DNA from: Elusimicrobia bacterium CG_4_9_14_3_um_filter_62_55
GTDB taxonomy: Bacteria > Elusimicrobiota > Elusimicrobia > UBA1565
Direction: 5' to 3'
DNA: 58,996 bases
NCBI GenBank assembly: GCA_002790095.1
Contig: PFUL01000040.1
Span: 1 to 58,996, forward strand
The stretch's first letter is position 1; each line of letters opens with the position of its first letter. Shown here one piece after another: positions 47,361 through 55,046 of the stretch. The notes under the pieces were generated by a model. It searched no databases and was not told the DNA's origin. It was given only the letters and a program-made list of their open reading frames with translations. Made by a program: the position numbers and the translations under genes.

Positions 47361-47370
47361 GGTGCCTCGG

Positions 47371-47402
47371 ATACACTGAGTATATTAGTGTATGGAGTGT
47401 AT
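47371..47402 (-). promoter_or_regulatory. Candidate operator upstream of the insertion-sequence genes
   Basis: ATACACT (47371-47377) and AGTGTAT (47387-47393) form an inverted repeat, and AGTGTAT repeats at 47396-47402. A minus-strand TATACT at 47379-47384 lies between the arms, so binding there would control transcription of the coupled genes. ATACACT also recurs around 47482. Confidence 0.45.
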
Positions 47403-47563
47403 CATACGGAAGGGCAGAATACCAGCTCTTGCAAAGTCGGCTCCGACGGAAGGGGCAACTACAGGTGGAGGTGAGGCTGATACACTCAGGAGTTAGCGGC
47501 GACGGAAAAATCTTTGTATTTCAATTCAAACTAGGCGACCCAACGGACTTTTGACGCTATGGG

Positions 47564-47670
47564 TTTTCGCAGATGCTGTGGGCGGAACTGACGCACACCG
47601 TCGTAGATCCCGGCCGGCTTCGCGCCTTGCTAGAGCGGCGCATCCAGATTCGATTCGATACCAGCTAGAC
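47564..47670 (+). pseudogene. 3' remnant right of the insertion sequence
   Basis: Removing the element and one TTTT copy joins 45714 to 47568 and gives an open frame of 114 codons plus a TAG at 47668-47670. The sequence after the joint (ADAVGGTDAH and so on) does not look like a conserved domain, while another frame reads SQMLWAELTHTVVDPGRLR, which looks more protein-like. So either the joint is not exact, or a frameshift also occurred. No function is proposed. 47671-47762 holds nothing recognisable. Confidence 0.3.
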
Positions 47671-47762
47671 CCCAAGCGCCGTACGTGCCCCGGTCCGCCG
47701 TGCCGCCGCCCTAACCTAAGCTGAGCCCAGCCAATACGAACCCGTCCCGCGGGCTCGTGTGC

Positions 47763-47861
47763 GAGATTTTCCCCCAGTGACCGCACCCCACTGAATCGGC
47801 CTCGCGGGCCCCGGCCGCCCGCCACGACGGCGGCGCAGAGCCGCCGATTCGTCGGCCCTGC
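47763..47861. repeat. Copy 2 of the structured 99-bp dispersed repeat
   Basis: Matches 2-100 without gaps. The 7-bp hairpin is at 47828-47834 and 47840-47846 with loop GCAGA. A second possible short stem pairs 47777-47780 with 47802-47805, again with a compatible change (G-U here for G-C in copy 1). It ends 16 bases before the -35 box at 47878, exactly as copy 1 does. It lies in the accessory region, 200 bases from the insertion sequence. Confidence 0.7.
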
Positions 47862-47877
47862 GGGCGATTCCGTCAGC

Positions 47878-47906
47878 TTGAACTGAGTCGAGTCGGCTGA
47901 TATACT
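47878..47906 (+). promoter_or_regulatory. Promoter of the DUF433 gene
   Basis: TTGAAC (47878-47883), 17 bases, TATACT (47901-47906), then 11 bases including GGTAGGA to the ATG at 47918. It has the same position relative to the 99-bp repeat as the promoter at 117-145. Confidence 0.7.
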
Positions 47907-47917
47907 GGCGGTAGGAT

Positions 47918-48154
47918 ATGGAAAACCTTCAGGTCCAAGAGTACATCGCGGTCGACAAAGACATCTGCCACGGGAAGCCCTGCTTCAAGGGGACCCGGGT
48001 CATGGTCGCTTCAGTCCTTGAGCTTCTCGAAGCCGGCCAGACGACCCATGAGATCATCCAAGGTTATCCGGCGCTCACGCCCACCCACATCAAGGCCGCG
48101 CTTCATTTCGCGGCCCAGGCTATCGACAGCGGCAAATTCGTCCCGTCGGCCTGA
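47918..48154 (+). CDS. DUF433-domain protein, antitoxin-like, orphan
   Basis: A 78-residue protein with the DUF433 pattern: ICHGKPCFKGTRVMVASVLELLEAGQT followed by IIQGYPALTPTHIKAALHFA. This small helix-turn-helix-like domain often serves as antitoxin to a PIN-like DUF5615 nuclease encoded just downstream. No such nuclease follows here; the next 450 bases have no intact gene. It may be a remnant pair member or act alone as a DNA-binding protein. Confidence 0.8.
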   Translation: MENLQVQEYIAVDKDICHGKPCFKGTRVMVASVLELLEAGQTTHEIIQGYPALTPTHIKAALHFAAQAIDSGKFVPSA

Positions 48155-48238
48155 TGCTGTTCCTGCTCTACTGTCCCACTTTTCGCTGAGAACAGGAATT
48201 CGAGGGGTTTAGATATAGAAATTTGTAAAAATACACTT

Positions 48239-48316
48239 ATTTTTTCAGCGTAATCGAATTTCCAATGAAGTGCTGAAAAAATATGGATAAATCGCCTTGG
48301 CGCGCCAAGGCGATTT
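48239..48316. repeat. Inverted repeat and adjacent 28-bp perfect palindrome
   Basis: Arms 48239-48249 and 48272-48282 (11 bp, perfect, 22-base spacer) lie six bases before a 28-bp perfect palindrome at 48289-48316, built from AAATCGCCTTGG, CGCG and its complement. Run lengths of A and T at the ends would also suit a bidirectional terminator. It could instead be a mobile-element scar or a recombination or protein-binding site. Confidence 0.7.
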
Positions 48317-48568
48317 GTGCATAAAAAATAAGAATTTAGTTGATTCTTCGATTATGCCGCCAGGCAGATTCGGGCAGCAGATACTGGGTCAGGGATTGGC
48401 GGCGCGGCGATCAGCGTGGAAGGAACGAGCCGGATGCCGGTTAGGTTCACGCGGCGGGTCTGTCGATCCAATCCGGCTTTTCAATCTTCGATTCCGGCAC
48501 GACGAGGAAGTCACGCTCGACGCGCAGGAATTCCCTAATGAGCTTCACGGGCCGCCTTATGAGGCCTA

Positions 48569-48597
48569 TTGATATCAGGATATTTCAAACCTATACT
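48569..48597 (+). promoter_or_regulatory. Promoter of the ATPase-helicase operon, predicted leaderless
   Basis: TTGATA (48569-48574), 17 bases, TATACT (48592-48597), then TTGAAA and the ATG at 48604, six bases after the -10 box. This is the clearest leaderless promoter in the window. Confidence 0.75.
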
Positions 48598-48603
48598 TTG
48601 AAA

Positions 48604-49830
48604 ATGTCTGATATTAAGCGTGTCGCCGAATCTCGGATCCATTCTCTTCTAGCGCGTTTTCCCTGCGTAACCGTGCTCGGCGCCCGCCAGGTCGGCAAGA
48701 CGACCTTGATCAAGAAAGTCCTGCCGCAGGCGCCGTTTTACGACATGGAGCGGCAGGCGGAATTCTTGCGCGCGAAAGAAGACCCGGATTTTTTTCTTTC
48801 CGCGCTGGAAACGCCCGTCGTCATCGACGAAGCCCAGAAGGTCCCGGAGCTTTTCAGCGCTCTGCGCGTGGCCATCGACCAGGACCGCAGGGCCGGGCGT
48901 TTTCTGATCAGCGGCTCCGGCTCGCCGGAGCTTCTCAAAGGGGTCACGGAAAGCCTGGCGGGCCGCGTCGCGGTCTTTGAACTGGGAGGATTTTCGTCGG
49001 AGGAGATGTGGGAGCTTGCGCCTTCTCCGTTTTACGAGATTATTAAGGAAAAACGCTTCGACGACCTGCGCGGCCTTAAGCCTCGGACGAAGCCCGACCA
49101 GTGGACCTCGGCTTGCGTCTGCGGATCCTACCCCGAGTCGTTTCTAAATCGCAAGGACGCCGAGCATGTCCGCTTGTGGATGGAGAACTACTTCGACGCC
49201 TACATCAAGCGCGATGTCCGGGATCTCTTCCCGGGCCTCAACATTATCGCCTACCGGACCTTCCTGCAGATGCTGGCCGGCGCTTCGGGAGAGATGCAGA
49301 ACGCCTCCGTCTTCGCCCGGTCGCTGGATGTTTCCCAGCCTACCGTCAAGTCGTATTGGCGCATCGCCGAGGGCACCTTCCTCTGGCGAAATCTGCCGAG
49401 CTATACGAAAAATGTGGTCAAGCGCGTCACGCAAATGCCGCGCGGCCATTGGCGGGACTCGGGTTTGCTCTGCCACCTTCTGCGCGTGCGCTCAGCGGCG
49501 GAACTCCGGGTTCATCCCCAGGTCGGCGGTATATGGGAAGGATTCGTCATCGAAGAGCTTCTGAAGGGCTTTAAGAACAGAATGATCGCTTGCGACGCAT
49601 TTTACTACCGGACGCACAATCAAGCGGAGATCGATCTCGTTTTAGAGGGGGATTTCGGCATTCTTCCTATCGAAATCAAATGGGGGATGAAGACGGATCC
49701 GCGAAGGCTGGGTGCCCTGCGGAATTTCGTGAAGGAGCACCGAGCTCCTATCGGTTTGTGCATCAACAACGCGGAACGCGTTGAACTGTTGGCTCCCGGG
49801 GTGCTGCAGATTCCGGTGACTTATTTATAA
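48604..49830 (+). CDS. AAA+ ATPase with C-terminal DUF4143 domain
   Basis: A 408-residue protein. Walker A is GARQVGKTTLIK (26-37), Walker B PVVIDEAQKVPEL (71-83), and the sensor region FLISGSGSPELL follows. A winged-helix-like part (FARSLDVSQPTVKSYW) and the C-terminal nuclease-fold-like DUF4143 (NQAEIDLVLEGDFGILPIEIKWG, resembling the PD-(D/E)xK pattern with D, E and K) complete it. Proteins of this family are widespread, of unclear role, and often in accessory DNA. I prefer ATG 48604 to upstream starts because of the promoter. It is coupled to the helicase two bases downstream. Confidence 0.85.
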   Translation: MSDIKRVAESRIHSLLARFPCVTVLGARQVGKTTLIKKVLPQAPFYDMERQAEFLRAKEDPDFFLSALETPVVIDEAQKVPELFSALRVAIDQDRRAGRFLISGSGSPELLKGVTESLAGRVAVFELGGFSSEEMWELAPSPFYEIIKEKRFDDLRGLKPRTKPDQWTSACVCGSYPESFLNRKDAEHVRLWMENYFDAYIKRDVRDLFPGLNIIAYRTFLQMLAGASGEMQNASVFARSLDVSQPTVKSYWRIAEGTFLWRNLPSYTKNVVKRVTQMPRGHWRDSGLLCHLLRVRSAAELRVHPQVGGIWEGFVIEELLKGFKNRMIACDAFYYRTHNQAEIDLVLEGDFGILPIEIKWGMKTDPRRLGALRNFVKEHRAPIGLCINNAERVELLAPGVLQIPVTYL

Positions 49831-49832
49831 CC

Positions 49833-52800
49833 GTGACTAACATCTCTTCACGCACCGCCGACGCGTTCCCGGCGCTTTGCCTCTCGATCGACCTGGAAGT
49901 CGGCAAACAGAACAACCAAATCCACCAATTCGCCGCCGTGCGCAGCGACAACGGAGAAGCATTCGTATTCAAGAAGGGCGCCTTGTCCGCAGCCCTAAGC
50001 GATCTCGACGCCTTCGCGCGGCCCGCGGCGATGCTGCTCGGCCACAACCTCATTGCGTTCGATATCCCCCGCCTCGCCGCGGCCGAACCCGGCCTGCGCC
50101 TGCTCAAGCTGCCGCTCGTGGACACTCTCTGGCTCAGCCCGCTCGCCTTTCCCCGCAACCCCTATCATCACCTCATCAAGCACTACCAAGACGGCGGGAT
50201 TCGTCGCGGATCTCTCAACGACCCGGAACTTGATGCCCGACTCGCCTTGGAGGTCTTCAGCGAAGAAGTCCAGGCGCTCAAGGAGGCCGACCCCGATCTG
50301 CTCACCGCCTGGCATTGGCTGACCACGGCAGACGGAGCGTCGCCTGGATTCGATTCCGTGTTCGCGAGTCTGCGAAAACGGCGGCGTCCCTCCGACGGCG
50401 AGGCCGCGGCGGCCATCGAGGCGCTGCTCAACAATAATGCCTGCCTTTTCCACGCGCGCGGACTATTGGCCGACGCGCACAAGCAAGGCTGGGCCCTGTC
50501 CTACGCGCTCGCATGGCTTTCGGTGGCCGGCGGAAACTCGGTGATGGCGCCCTGGGTGAACCACCAATTCCCCGAGGCCGGAAAGCTGGTGCGGCTCCTG
50601 CGGAATGTCCCCTGCGAGAACCCCGCCTGCGCCTGGTGCCGCGAGCGTCATGACGCCCGCAAGGAACTCGGCCGCTGGTTTGGATTTTCGGAGTTTCGCC
50701 CCGAGCCGATAGGCCCGGACGGCAGGCCGCTGCAGCAGACCATCGTCGAGGCCGCCATGCGCGGCGAGCATCTCCTCGCGATTCTTCCCACCGGCGGCGG
50801 CAAGTCCCTTTGTTATCAGATCCCCGCCTTGTCCCGGTACGATAAAACCGGAGAACTGACGGTGGTCGTTTCCCCGCTGGTGGCGCTGATGGCCGACCAG
50901 GTGGCGGGCATGGAGGCGCGCGGCATCTTCTGCTGCGCGGCGATCAACGGTCTTCTCTCCATGCCCGAACGCGCCCAGGTGCTGGACCGCATCCGCCTCG
51001 GGGGTGTCGGCATTCTGCTCGTCTCTCCGGAGCAGCTTCGCAATCGCACCCTTCGAAAAACCCTTGCTCAGAGGCAAATCGGCGGCTGGGTGCTCGACGA
51101 GGCCCACTGCATTTCCGAATGGGGCCATGCCTTTCGTCCGGATTACCGTTATGTAGCGCGATTTATCAAGGAAAAGACGGGCGCCGGCCCCCTCTCGCCG
51201 ATCCTCTGCCTGAGCGCGACGGCCAAACCGGAAGTCGTGGGCGACATCCGCGGCCACTTTCGCGGCAAGCTCGGCATCGATATGAAGCTGCTTGACGGGG
51301 GCGCCCGGCGCAGTAATCTGGAGTTCGAGGTCATTGCAACCACGCCGGGCGAGAAATTCGCGCATGTCCACCAAGTGCTGAGCGAACGCCTCCCTGCCGA
51401 CATTCCAGGCGGCGCCATCGTCTATTGCGCCTCCCGCCGCCAAACCGAGGAAGTCGCCGAGTTCTTGTGCGCCAAGGAACTGTCGGCCGGGTACTACCAC
51501 GCGGGCCTGCGGCCGGAGGCCAAGAAGGAAGTCCAGGAAGCCTTCATCCACGGCGGCCTGCGGGTGATCTGCGCGACGAACGCCTTCGGCATGGGCATCG
51601 ACAAACCGGATGTGAGGCTTGTCGTCCACGCCGATATCGCCGGTTCGCTTGAGAACTACATGCAGGAGGCCGGCCGCGCCGGCCGGGACCGGAAGGCGGC
51701 CGCCTGCGTGCTGCTCTACACCCCCGAGGATGTGGAGCGCCAATTCGGAATGTCCGCGCGCTCGCGGCTCACGCGCCGCGAGATCCAATCGGTGCTCAGG
51801 TCGCTGCGGCGGTTGGACCAAAAGAAGCGGCTTGGCGGCGAGGTCGTGGCAACCGCCGGCGAGATCCTCGCCGAGGACGAGGAGGGGGAATTCGAACGGG
51901 ACTCCGCCACAGACGACACGCGCGTGCGCACGGCGGTCGCTTGGCTTGAGGAGGCGGCCCTCTTGTCCCGAGAGGAAAATCAGGTGCAGGTATTTCCATC
52001 TTCGCTGCGCGTGAGTTCGATCGCCGAGGCTAAAGCGAAGCTGGACAAGCTCTCTCTTTTCGCGGAGCAACGGCGCCGGCTCCTGTCTCTGGTCGAGGCG
52101 CTGATTGCCGCCGATCCCGATGAGGGGATTTCCACCGACCAGCTCATGGGCCAATCCGGCCTCAGCGCCGAGAAGCTGCGCGGGGCTTTGCAGGAGCTGG
52201 AGCGGTGCGGCCTCGCAAGCAACGACACGGCGCTGACCGCCTTTGTCCATTCCGGCGTCGAGCGCTCCTCAGCCAAGCGCTTTAGCGAGACCGTCGCGTT
52301 GGAGCGGGCCTTAATCGAGGCGATGCGCGAAGCCGCCCCGGAACTAGGCAAGGGGGATTCCTCCCCGCTGCACTTGCGCCTCGCGGCGCAGCGGCTTCGG
52401 GACGCCGGGTGCGCCCACGCCCAGCCCGAGCGATTGAAACGGATTCTCCGCAGTCTCGCCGAAGACGGGCGCGGCGAGGACGGAGGCGTCGGCAGCCTCA
52501 AGCTCGGCCGCATCGACGCCGAAGCGTTTCATGTCAAGCTCCAGCGCGACTGGACCGCGATCATGGCCGCCGCCGAGCGCCGGCGAACGGCGGCGCAGCG
52601 TCTGCTCGAGCATATCCTGAGCCGAGTGCCCAAGGAGGCGCGCGGGCTCGACCTCTTGGCCGCGACCACGATGAGCCATCTTTTCGCCGCCCTGGAGCAA
52701 GACCTTGTGATCAAGGCGGAGACGCGCAATCTGTCGAAACTCCTGGAGAGGGCGCTGCTCTGGCTCCACGAACAGGAAATCCTTAAACTCAACAAAGGCC

Positions 52801-54953
52801 TCGCGGTGTTTCGGCCCGCGATGACCCTCCGGCTCGCCTTGAAGCCGCGCGGCTTCGTTAAATCGGATTTCGTTTCACTCCAACGCCACTACGACGAGCA
52901 GGTCACGCAGATCCATGTCATGGGCGAATACGCGCAGCGCGGCTTGAGGGTGATGGCCGACGCCGTGCGCATGGCGATGGATTACTTCAGCCAAGGCCGC
53001 GACGAATTTTTGCGCAACTGGATGGCGGAGCGCGCGAAGGACCTCAATCGCCAGACCACGCCCGAGTCCTGGCGCCGCATCATCGACAGCCTCGAAAATC
53101 CCGTGCAGCAGCAGATCGTCGCCGATGACCGCGAGCAGACGAATGTCCTGGTATTGGCCGGCCCGGGATCGGGCAAGACGCGGGTGCTGGTGCACCGGAT
53201 CGCCTACCTCATTCGCGTGAGGCGCGAGAACCCGCACGGCATTCTCGCGCTGGCCTACAACCATCACGCCGCGGCCGAGATCCGCCGTCGTCTGGGAGAG
53301 CTCATCGGCGACGACGCCAAGGGCGTTATCACGATGACCCTGCACGCCCTCGCCATGCGCCTCGTCGGCGTGAGCTTCGCCGGCAGGGCGGCGAGGATGA
53401 AGGACGACTCGTTTCAGGATGTGCTGCGAGAGGCGGTCGCGCTGCTCAAGGGAACGGGCCTCCCGCCCGAGGAAGCCGACGCCCAGCGGGATCGGCTGCT
53501 GGCTGGATTTCGGTGGATCTTGGTCGACGAATACCAGGACATCGATGCCGAGAAATACCAACTCATCTCGGCGCTGGCGGGCCGCACCCTGCAGGATGAG
53601 GACAGCCGACAGAGCCTGTTCGCGGTCGGAGACGACGATCAGAACATCTACTCATTTAACGGCGCCTCGGTCGAGTTTATCCGCGCCTTCGAGAAAGACT
53701 ACGCGGCCAGGCCGGCGTTCCTGACCGATAACTACCGCTGCACGGGCCACATTCTTTCCGCCGCGAATTTGGTCATCTCGCCTGCCGGCAACCGCATGAA
53801 GGCCGAGCGCCCCATCACGATCGACCGCGCCCGACGCAGCGAACCCGGCGGCGGCGCGTGGGAAAGGCTGGACCCGGTCGGCCAGGGGCGCGTGCAGATT
53901 CTCCCCGCGGGCGGCGACGAACGGACGCAGGCGGTCGCGGTGATGACCGAACTGCGGCGGCTGTCTCGGTTGGACCCGCACTGGGATTGGGCCAAGGCGG
54001 CCGTGATCTCCCGCGGCTGGAGTCTACTCGAACCTGTTCGCGGTTTCTGCGCTCTCCACGGGATCCCCGCCCAATTCGGACGCGAGGAAGCGGTCCGTTT
54101 CTGGAAACTCCGCGAAACGCAGGCCTTGCTCGACTGGTTGCGCTCTCGAAAGAACCGGCTGATCGACTGCGCTGCGATCGGAAAATGGCTAAGCGGCCGA
54201 CCCCCGGGGGGATTTTGGAAACTCATCTCGGAAGCGGTCGCCGCGTACGCGCAGGAGTCGGGCGGGACTGAATTCCCCGTCGATAATTTCATCGAATGGC
54301 TCGCGGAGTGGGGAAGGGAATTGCGCCGCAAACAGACGGGGCTGCTGCTGCTTTCGGCTCACGGGGCGAAGGGCCGCGAGTTCGACCATGTCGTGGTCCT
54401 CGATGGGAGATGGGGGGCGCGCGGTGAAGACGCCGACGCCGAGCGCCGCCTCTTCTATGTGGCGATGACGCGCGCTCGAAAGACCCTCACCTTGGCTAAG
54501 ATGAAGTCCCCGCATCTTTTCCTCGACCCGCTGCGGGATCAGCCAAGCCTGCTGCGAAGGGCCCCGATCGCGCTGCCGGAGCCTCCGCCGGAGCTGGGGC
54601 AGCTGCTTGTGAGGCTGTCGCTGAAAGATGTGGATATGGGATTTGCGGGACGTCATTTGCCTGATGACGGTGTTCACGGGGCGATTCGTGAGCTCTCGCC
54701 GGGGGATCCGATTCAATTGCGCGGGGGGAATGGGGGGTGGGATTTGTTTGATGATAGGGGGCGAATGGTGGGGCGGCTTGCTCAGGCGTTTACGCCGCCT
54801 AAGAATGCGGGGTTTCTTTCGGGGTCGGTGGGGGCGATTGGGGTGCACCGGCGGGGTGAAACGGAGGAGAGGTATCGGGGGTTGGTGCGGTGTGAGCGGT
54901 GGGAGATTGTTGTTCCGGAGTTGCGATTTGTGCGGGGGGAGGGGGGGGTGTGA
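49833..54953 (+). CDS. Giant exonuclease-RecQ-UvrD fusion helicase
   Basis: A 1706-residue protein. An N-terminal DEDD exonuclease-like domain (D20 and E22 in SIDLEV, D77 in HNLIAFD) is followed by a possible zinc site (CENPACAWCRERH, about 260-280), then RecQ: Walker A LPTGGGKSLC (318-327), DEAH in LDEAHCISEWGH (about 422), and the arginine-rich motif QEAGRAGRDRK (about 611). A winged-helix linker leads to a UvrD/Rep module: AGPGSGKTRVL (about 1109), VDEYQDID (about 1231), GDDDQNIYSFNG, SAHGAKGREFDHVV and YVAMTRARKTL. Start GTG, no ribosome-binding site. Two 3'-5' helicases in one chain suggest fork or R-loop repair, or a defence role. Codon use becomes G-rich in the last 100 codons. Confidence 0.9.
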   Translation: MTNISSRTADAFPALCLSIDLEVGKQNNQIHQFAAVRSDNGEAFVFKKGALSAALSDLDAFARPAAMLLGHNLIAFDIPRLAAAEPGLRLLKLPLVDTLWLSPLAFPRNPYHHLIKHYQDGGIRRGSLNDPELDARLALEVFSEEVQALKEADPDLLTAWHWLTTADGASPGFDSVFASLRKRRRPSDGEAAAAIEALLNNNACLFHARGLLADAHKQGWALSYALAWLSVAGGNSVMAPWVNHQFPEAGKLVRLLRNVPCENPACAWCRERHDARKELGRWFGFSEFRPEPIGPDGRPLQQTIVEAAMRGEHLLAILPTGGGKSLCYQIPALSRYDKTGELTVVVSPLVALMADQVAGMEARGIFCCAAINGLLSMPERAQVLDRIRLGGVGILLVSPEQLRNRTLRKTLAQRQIGGWVLDEAHCISEWGHAFRPDYRYVARFIKEKTGAGPLSPILCLSATAKPEVVGDIRGHFRGKLGIDMKLLDGGARRSNLEFEVIATTPGEKFAHVHQVLSERLPADIPGGAIVYCASRRQTEEVAEFLCAKELSAGYYHAGLRPEAKKEVQEAFIHGGLRVICATNAFGMGIDKPDVRLVVHADIAGSLENYMQEAGRAGRDRKAAACVLLYTPEDVERQFGMSARSRLTRREIQSVLRSLRRLDQKKRLGGEVVATAGEILAEDEEGEFERDSATDDTRVRTAVAWLEEAALLSREENQVQVFPSSLRVSSIAEAKAKLDKLSLFAEQRRRLLSLVEALIAADPDEGISTDQLMGQSGLSAEKLRGALQELERCGLASNDTALTAFVHSGVERSSAKRFSETVALERALIEAMREAAPELGKGDSSPLHLRLAAQRLRDAGCAHAQPERLKRILRSLAEDGRGEDGGVGSLKLGRIDAEAFHVKLQRDWTAIMAAAERRRTAAQRLLEHILSRVPKEARGLDLLAATTMSHLFAALEQDLVIKAETRNLSKLLERALLWLHEQEILKLNKGLAVFRPAMTLRLALKPRGFVKSDFVSLQRHYDEQVTQIHVMGEYAQRGLRVMADAVRMAMDYFSQGRDEFLRNWMAERAKDLNRQTTPESWRRIIDSLENPVQQQIVADDREQTNVLVLAGPGSGKTRVLVHRIAYLIRVRRENPHGILALAYNHHAAAEIRRRLGELIGDDAKGVITMTLHALAMRLVGVSFAGRAARMKDDSFQDVLREAVALLKGTGLPPEEADAQRDRLLAGFRWILVDEYQDIDAEKYQLISALAGRTLQDEDSRQSLFAVGDDDQNIYSFNGASVEFIRAFEKDYAARPAFLTDNYRCTGHILSAANLVISPAGNRMKAERPITIDRARRSEPGGGAWERLDPVGQGRVQILPAGGDERTQAVAVMTELRRLSRLDPHWDWAKAAVISRGWSLLEPVRGFCALHGIPAQFGREEAVRFWKLRETQALLDWLRSRKNRLIDCAAIGKWLSGRPPGGFWKLISEAVAAYAQESGGTEFPVDNFIEWLAEWGRELRRKQTGLLLLSAHGAKGREFDHVVVLDGRWGARGEDADAERRLFYVAMTRARKTLTLAKMKSPHLFLDPLRDQPSLLRRAPIALPEPPPELGQLLVRLSLKDVDMGFAGRHLPDDGVHGAIRELSPGDPIQLRGGNGGWDLFDDRGRMVGRLAQAFTPPKNAGFLSGSVGAIGVHRRGETEERYRGLVRCERWEIVVPELRFVRGEGGV

Positions 54954-55046
54954 GGGGGCATGTCAATCTGCGAGGTGCTAAAAGGGTGACATTTCATCTA
55001 TGGCGCCGTTGGAACTTGCGGCCCGCGAACTGTTTGAAGTCGAGCT

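Larger units (their letters stand above)
45715..47563. mobile_element. Insertion sequence with 24-bp inverted ends, 1849 bp
   Basis: The ends 45715-45738 and 47540-47563 are perfect 24-bp inverted repeats beginning CCCATAGCGTCAAAAGTCCG. They are flanked by TTTT on both sides (45711-45714 and 47564-47567), a likely 4-bp target duplication. Inside are two minus-strand genes, a zinc-ribbon DDE-like transposase and an upstream winged-helix-like protein, joined by a TTGA overlap. The family could not be assigned by eye. The ends look intact, so this may be a recent, active insertion. Confidence 0.85.
48155..48603. other. Gene-poor, palindrome-rich region
   Basis: These 449 bases hold no gene I can support. 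A perfect 11-bp inverted repeat (48239-48249 and 48272-48282, ATTTTTTCAGC type) is followed by a perfect 28-bp palindrome (48289-48316, centre GGCGCGCC). A short minus-strand frame at 48447-48548 encodes 33 residues (FLRVERDFLVVPESKIEKPD) and may be a gene scrap. AT-rich DNA surrounds the palindromes, and the promoter of the ATPase operon closes the region. Confidence 0.6.

Noticed and set aside
45284-49830. Prophage
   Set aside because: No integrase, capsid, terminase or portal genes. An insertion sequence and toxin-antitoxin genes explain the accessory look.
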